DNA of 10,505 nucleotides, taken from assembly GCA_000310025.1 (NCBI GenBank), contig FN649756.1:134421-144925 (forward strand). Direction: 5' to 3'. Below are positions 1 to 6,300 of the stretch, one piece after another. Under the pieces are notes generated by a model, which saw only the letters and a list, made by a program, of their open reading frames with translations, ran no database searches and was not told the DNA's origin. A program made the translations under genes and the position numbers. How positions within the stretch are numbered: the first letter of the stretch is position 1; every line of letters begins with the position of its first letter. Source of the stretch: Ectocarpus siliculosus (lineage: Eukaryota; Sar; Phaeophyceae; Ectocarpales; Ectocarpaceae).

Positions 1-206
1 CGGTGGTGTCGTAGTGAAGGTTAATAAAGCGGGTGTATCCTGTGCTATAGCGAGAGGCACTTGTGACAATCGGTTCGCTTTTGTAAGCCGCTGCTCTTGG
101 TGTTTCAACGATAGCGTGTGTTGCTGCCAACAATTTTGGGGCGTATGTGTGTCTTGTGTGAACATGCCAACCAACACGTGAGCATGTGTGTGAATGTGAA
201 CATCAG
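1..206 (+). other. 3' part of an upstream UBA1 intron
   Basis: The T/G-rich sequence ends in catcag directly before the first recognisable exon. In other E1s the residues just before the first visible valine are hydrophobic (FL or similar). No matching codons occur here, so the preceding exon lies left of the window. There is no other recognisable content. Confidence 0.7.
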
Positions 207-314
207 GTAGGGTGCGGTGCTCTCGGGTGCGAGTTTTTGAAAAACTTCGCTCTGGTAGGGCTGGCTTGCGGCGAGAAGGGGATGATCACCGTCACGGACA
301 ACGACAGGATTGAG
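207..314 (+). CDS. UBA1: UBA1 exon A: glycine-rich ATP-binding loop
   Basis: The exon has 36 codons, phase 0 at both ends, between acceptor catcag and donor gtatgg. It translates as [20 protein letters not shown], followed by a CGEKG turn and TDNDRIE. This matches the E1 block LVGAGAIGCELLKNFA...TDMDTIE of the active adenylation domain. GxGxxG forms the nucleotide loop, and the aspartates of TDND contact ribose or Mg-ATP in known E1 structures. The exon contains no ATG-initiated frame, so an ORF search would miss it. Confidence 0.95.
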
Positions 315-3300
315 GTATGGTACCGTACGGCACGGTATGATATGTTATGATATGGTCAACAGGATGAGGTAGGATAAGGTAGGAAAACTATGGGCCCCAA
401 GCAACATGGCGGAAGCGAGAACAAATGGCGCTAATGGGCTTCTTTAAGTCATGAGAGAGAGTCTGGTGTGTTTTTGGTTTTGGTGGCGTGCATGTCCGTG
501 AACGTTGTTAGTTCTGCAGCGTACCGTCCGCGTTTGGTGTAAGCCTGTAACACACTCGAGTGTTTGTGGCATTGTATATTTATTAACGTTTCAACTCTAC
601 AAGTTTTTTCGTGGGAGAAGGCCGGAGCAAGCTGTCCGTTGTCGTTTTGTTGCGTTACCCTCGATGTTGTTGTTGCTGTAACTTCCGTGCTTCTCGATGC
701 CGTTATTTCGAACTTTTCCGAAAGGACGTGGTACAGCAGCACACATTTATGCTTTAAACAATAATGTCGATGTTATTTTTTGCGAGGCACGTTGGCCTGT
801 CCTCGTCCATACCACGTCGTTTCGCTATTGTCCTTGAATTTTTCCCTGTCTTGTTGTCGTTTTTGTCATATCCCAACCTTGTACCGTCACCACAGCCCTG
901 ATTCCATGTTCTGCTTGTTTCCGATCCCGCTCCAACAGGTGTCCAACCTGAACCGCCAGTTCCTGTTCCGAGAACACAACGTGGGTCAGGCAAAGAGCGC
1001 CGCAGCTGCGATAGCCGCCAAGGCCATGAACTCGACCATCAAGGTTAGTAGCATAATTCGGTCAGTCGGCCAGTGCGCTTCCTCGAGAAGAAAGAATCGT
1101 GTTTGCGATGTCACGCCACGTGTGTATGGGGCGGTTCCGCAACGATTTGAAGGCGCGGGCGTGTTGTTGTGTGTTGTGTTGTTGGATAGAGGGCATGTAT
1201 TTGGCTGTGGCTGTATTGGCATGCCGTCTGGTGTGTCGTGTGCCATCTCTACAGATCTATACTGCTCTCTGTTCTTGCCGTCGCTGAGGGAGCCCTTGCT
1301 GTTGGTGTTGTCCATGCGAGGTGTAGCCACGCAGATAGTAAGTCATGGTTGTGTGCGAGAAAAATCGTCCTCACGATGCCCATGCTTGCGGTAGTGCAGC
1401 AGCTGCACACAGCTGGCATTGATTGTGTGCCAAGAGGCGAGAGGCGTACATTCCTTCGCTACCTATACGATGCGATGTGTGGTTTCTGAGTCGCCTTGTT
1501 TGTGTGTCAACATATGTCAACATGTGTCAACATGTGTCAACATGTGTCAACATGTGTCAACATGTGTCAACATGTGTCAACATGTGTCAACATGTGTCAA
1601 CATGTGTCAACATGTGCATCAAAACGAGGAAGATCTAGGGGTTATTTTGTTATTTTGGTGGTGTTGCTTCGCTGCGTGTGCGTCGAAGGCGATGGTTGTG
1701 TTTAATGGTGTTTCTCTGCGATTGCGTTTCGGCGTGTGTCTGTCTGTCTTGTCAGCTGGACGCGCGAGAGGACTTTGTGTCTCCAGGAACTGAGAACCTG
1801 TTCCAAGACAAGTTTTGGGAAGGCCTCGACTTCGTCACCAACGCCCTGGACAACGTTAAGGCCCGCCTTTACGTCGACTCGAGGTACGCCCTGTCTGTCT
1901 GTCTGTCTGTCTGTCTGTCTTTTGTCCTTCTGTCTCTCTCTGTGCCCACCTGTTTGTCTGTTTCTCAAGTTTGAGAATGACAGCGTGATCACATTCGTGT
2001 TGGCATTGCTTTCAGTTATCTGGTGCTGCTGCCGTTTCGTTTTTTGCGGTTACAGCAGCTGCAGTGAACCATTACCACATGGCATTGCGTTCCACTCATA
2101 CCAATACCACGTCGCGTCTTTGATGATTGTTTATTTTGGGGATGTGCACGCATGTACGACGGTATCATACATTGTTGAGGCCAAAGCATCGTCAAACGGC
2201 ACACCCTTCAATCTACCTATGCACTGGGTGGATGGACGTGGCGCTGCATTCACGATGGCATAATCACTACGGTAACCACAAGAAAACCAGTCCTGTGCAC
2301 GGCTTGTTGTAATAGTTTTTGTTTTGCTGTGTTCGTTGATGAACGCGTGCAGTGTTGGCGTTTGATGGCTCTGACACGCGTCTGTTCTTCGCAAACGAAC
2401 GGACCGTTCAACGGGGTTTGTTTGAGCTTGATTGATTGATTCGTGCCGCCAAAAACAGGTGCGTGTTCTACGGCAAGCCTCTGCTGGAGTCGGGAACCCT
2501 CGGCACCAAGTGCAATGTCCAGGTGGGGAGGAGAAACACGGGCTTGCTCTTACTCCGGAGTGAAAGTTTCCATGACAATGACCGATTGACCGACTTCTGC
2601 CAAACGCGAGCGTTCATTTGCGCTATTCGGTACTGCCGACGATATGCTCGTTGGTTGGTGACAGTGTTTTTGCTGTTGGTCGTTGCAAGACCGCACTAAC
2701 TACTACGGATTGTGAAGGGCAAGAGCTATTGAAAGATTAAATGTACCTTCCCCGTTCGTGAATATTGTTCTCCCATTTACAGCAGTTTCCATGTCCCGTG
2801 AAGGGTCCCATGTTGGATGCAGCGCGTGGTTCGATTGTTGTACACACGGCTACAGCACGAGGACGCGGACTTGGCCTGCGCTGCCGTGCAATGTCTCTAT
2901 CTTACCACCTAGCCACCACACCACAGGATCCTTTTTTTTTTTTTTTGTAGGTCCGAAGTCTCGGCGTATTGAAATCGTCTGTTGAATTTATGGTACAGGA
3001 GGGTAGTGGCATGCGTGATGATAGACGTGTTGTTTTCCCGTGTGTCTCCCTGTTGATGATACATGCACAGTATCATGCATCATTTATCAGGATATGCATA
3101 GGTTGGGCCATTGGTTGTGCGGATGCTGCTCCGACTTCTCCCTACGACAGTTTTCCTGCTTGTGCTCGTTCGCTGCATGGTGTGGTCGATCTTACGCGCG
3201 TGGTTGTTCACTTCATGCGCATACACGGCATTTTGCTCCTATTGCCGTGTGCGTGCTTGCATTGGACACGCAGGTAGTGGTACCTCACGTTACGGCAAGC

Positions 3301-6300
3301 TACGCGGACGGTCCGAAGGACCAGGCTGACGACGCTATCCCCATGTGCACGCTCAGAAACTTCCCCTCCCTCATCGAGCACTGCATCGAGTGGGCAAGGT
3401 AGGGAGGGATGTCGCCCCATTGTTTTTGGTCAGAACCCACATCGATACGTAAACACGTTAAGCCCTGCCGTCGTCGGTACGTGCAGCAATTAGTAGCTCT
3501 GAGTGGTGCGGTGGTTGGTGGGGTCTGCTTGCATGTCATGTATAGCCCGACTGTTGTCGCATTGGCTCATCTCACGAACGAAGATTCATATGTCTTGCGT
3601 CCCGCATGGGGCTGCAACTTGCTGCATATCGGTGTCACGTCTACCGTGGACGAGGGTACCACGGTGTAAGTTGTTCTTTTATCGTAGTCGCAGCTTTAGC
3701 TATTTCTAGATCCCCGTTTGTTATGACGTCACAACTTGTCACCTGTCTTGTCATGTGTCAGGGCTCAGTTCGAGGATCTGTTCGTCGGACCCTTCGCCGA
3801 GGCCAAGAAGTTTTGCGAAGACAAGGAGGCTTACCTGAAGCAGGTATGCTTTGTTTGTTATTGTTGGCTATGGTGCACAACGTATCGAAGGACACCAGCA
3901 AAGTTGGAAAAGAGAAATATAAGACCTGCACAAGTACATGCCTTGATTCGTGCTGAAATGTACGCACGCACGCTTATCTTGTGATGGTCAGACGCGTTCT
4001 TTTTTTTGTTTGCGGAGATACACTCGCTTCAGCTTCCTTTTTCCGATCAGTGTGTGGTTTGTTTCTAGTTCAGTATGAGTATCCTCCTTGAAACTGTCGA
4101 GTACAGTCAAGAGAGTGAGGACCCAAGGGCAAGCGAAAACAACCGTATGTACTATTATGTAAGGTTGTGCAGCTATATCCTTTTCAGCCCTGCTGATGAC
4201 TACAAGTACCCTGAGGGCTCGCCACAAGGTGGGCTCGATCTACCGGAATTGTAAAAGCGACACCAATCGTGCTTTACCCACAGCTGTTCTGGTGGTACAT
4301 ATTGGATGGCTTCCCTTCTGTGTTTTCTATTGTACGTTGTAGTGAAATGCGCTTTGCATCCTCTTGGGAGGTCGATCGATGTGTAAGTGCCGCACTTCGA
4401 ACCTACCACCGGGGTGATACTTTGTCGCATCTTGTTGGCTTTCGGAGACTCACCGTGGTCCCTTTTCACCTTTGTATAACCTACTATAATAAGTATCACC
4501 AATCGTAGCCTTGCCATGGTTTGTCTGTGGTTGGATGTTCCAACAGGTCCGGGAGGCTACGTTGGATTGCGATAACAGGGGCAAGGCCGCCTCGGCCACC
4601 GCCAAGGCTCTCGAGGACCTCGCCAAGCTTAGGACCACCCTGGCCTTCGCGGACGGAGCGACGTTCGAGTCGTGCATCCAAGAGGCGTGCGGGCGTTTCT
4701 ACGCCTTGTTCAGGGACAAGGTGTTGCAGCTCACGCACAATTTCCCCGAGGTGATAGCCATGGTTTGATGTTGGTTGATTTTGATTGATTTTGGCATGAT
4801 TTGGTTGATTTTGGCTTGATTTGGTTGGCGTTGGCGATCTTGCTTGCGGTCAAGACGTAAGCTTGGGCGTGAACTAATGAATCGTGGGTATCGTGAGTAT
4901 CTTCTATCTACTGCTGCCGCGAGGGTGTGGCTCTCGCGACTGACGCCGGTTGTATGCATACATGTTCCCGCCTTACCATCTTTGACGATTTCCTCTGCCA
5001 CTAATGTATGTAGCACGGCCGTGCGACCGGGCTTTGAACTAATTTCTCGTGCCCGATGATCGACGACCTAGGCGGCACACACGATATCAACCACACCCAA
5101 TACCATACATCAAACATCAAACATCAAACACCAAACACTCAACAGGAAACGCACCATGATAACACACACGATGCGCGCTCTTTTGTGACGCCTCGATAAC
5201 CATCCGTCTGTAACAGGACCACGTCCTCGAGTCCGGGGAGAAGTTTTGGACCGGAGCAAAGCGATTCCCGCGGTCGGTGGACCTGGAGATGGACTCCGAG
5301 CAGCACGCGGCCTTCGTTCTCGCCACCGCCAACCTGCTGGCGGCCGGTTGCGGCCTGTCCCCCCAGGAGGAAGGCCTGCTTCCGTTGGAACACCCACAGC
5401 GCAACACGGAAGGTGCGTTTTGTATGGTACGGATATGTCTTCTGCGATACAAGTACGGGATGGATTTTGCGGTTTCTTGATATGGTATTGGTTGGGTTTT
5501 CTTTTTTTTCGGAGGGGGGGTGAGGTGAAATGTTTACGTTTCACGGAATAAGCCAGATGTTTGTCGTGTTTGTTCGCCTTTGTCGGTTCCGGTAATGACG
5601 AAATTCGGGGAGAAGCTAATCAAACATTCTGATTGATTCTCCTGACGTGGAAAATGCCGGGCGGGCGTTCTCGTGCTACAACAATCGCAATCCCAAATAA
5701 ACACTATCCCAGAACTTCAGGAATTTGGATTTTCGAACATCGTTAATGTTGGGCCTTTAGTGCAAAGCCCAAGAAAACAAGGGTCGTTGTTTTCGGGGTT
5801 GGATTCGTCGACTACAGTTGATATTGTGTTTTTTTTTTGTCTTCTCTCTTTTCGTCTTCTCTCTTTTTGTCTTCTTTCTTTTTGTCTTCTCTCTTTTTGT
5901 CTTCTCTCTTGCAGTTATGTGTAGCACGGATTCAATGAGTAGTTACTCGCGCCGTTTCCGACGGCTGTGTCTGCATAACACAGAAAGAAGAGTCTCCGAT
6001 CTTTGTTGAAGCGAGCCATGACGAGACCAATTGCATTCGGCATTGTCGTTGTTGCCGTGGGGTTTGTTCTGTGTTTTGCTTCACCCACTCATCGCTGCTG
6101 TTCGCTGCTCTTCGGTGTTGTGCATGTTGCGCCGTGCTGTGTTGTGCTGTGCTGTGCTTTCGTTTTACATTTTCTCAATGTGGGTGTGATGTGTTACACT
6201 AGCCGTGCGGAGGGTGGCGTCGGCGATGGACGTGCCCATGTGGGAGAACACCGGAGAGAAGACAGACCTCAGCGAGGGGAACGAACCCAAGCCGGGAGAC

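Larger units (their letters stand above)
4751..5216 (+). other. UBA1 intron (466 bases) with two simple-repeat tracts
   Basis: The donor is gtgata and the acceptor taacag. The 5' part (about 4768-4835) is an imperfect ttggttgatttt repeat. About 5060-5160 switches to C/A-rich sequence with the catcaaa repeat. No gene is seen. Confidence 0.85.

Noticed and set aside
1-19. Possible end of a preceding exon (aag before gttaat)
   Set aside because: The phase-0 reading GGVVVK does not match the hydrophobic stretch expected just before VGCGALGCE, and nothing else supports an exon there.
780-1394. 204-residue + strand frame
   Set aside because: Only 939-1043 is E1-like. The rest is intron read-through, and splice sites fit the exon edges exactly.
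1504-1616. CRISPR-like array
   Set aside because: The units are 10 bp, directly adjacent, with no spacers, and lie in a eukaryotic intron.
1419-1793. Cysteine-rich repeat protein on the + strand
   Set aside because: It is the 10-bp minisatellite read in three frames, lies in an intron, and overlaps exon C in the wrong frame.
2932-2950. Poly-T tract plus gtag as an alternative acceptor
   Set aside because: The following sequence shows no E1-like coding in a compatible frame, and the true acceptor at 3273 is clear.
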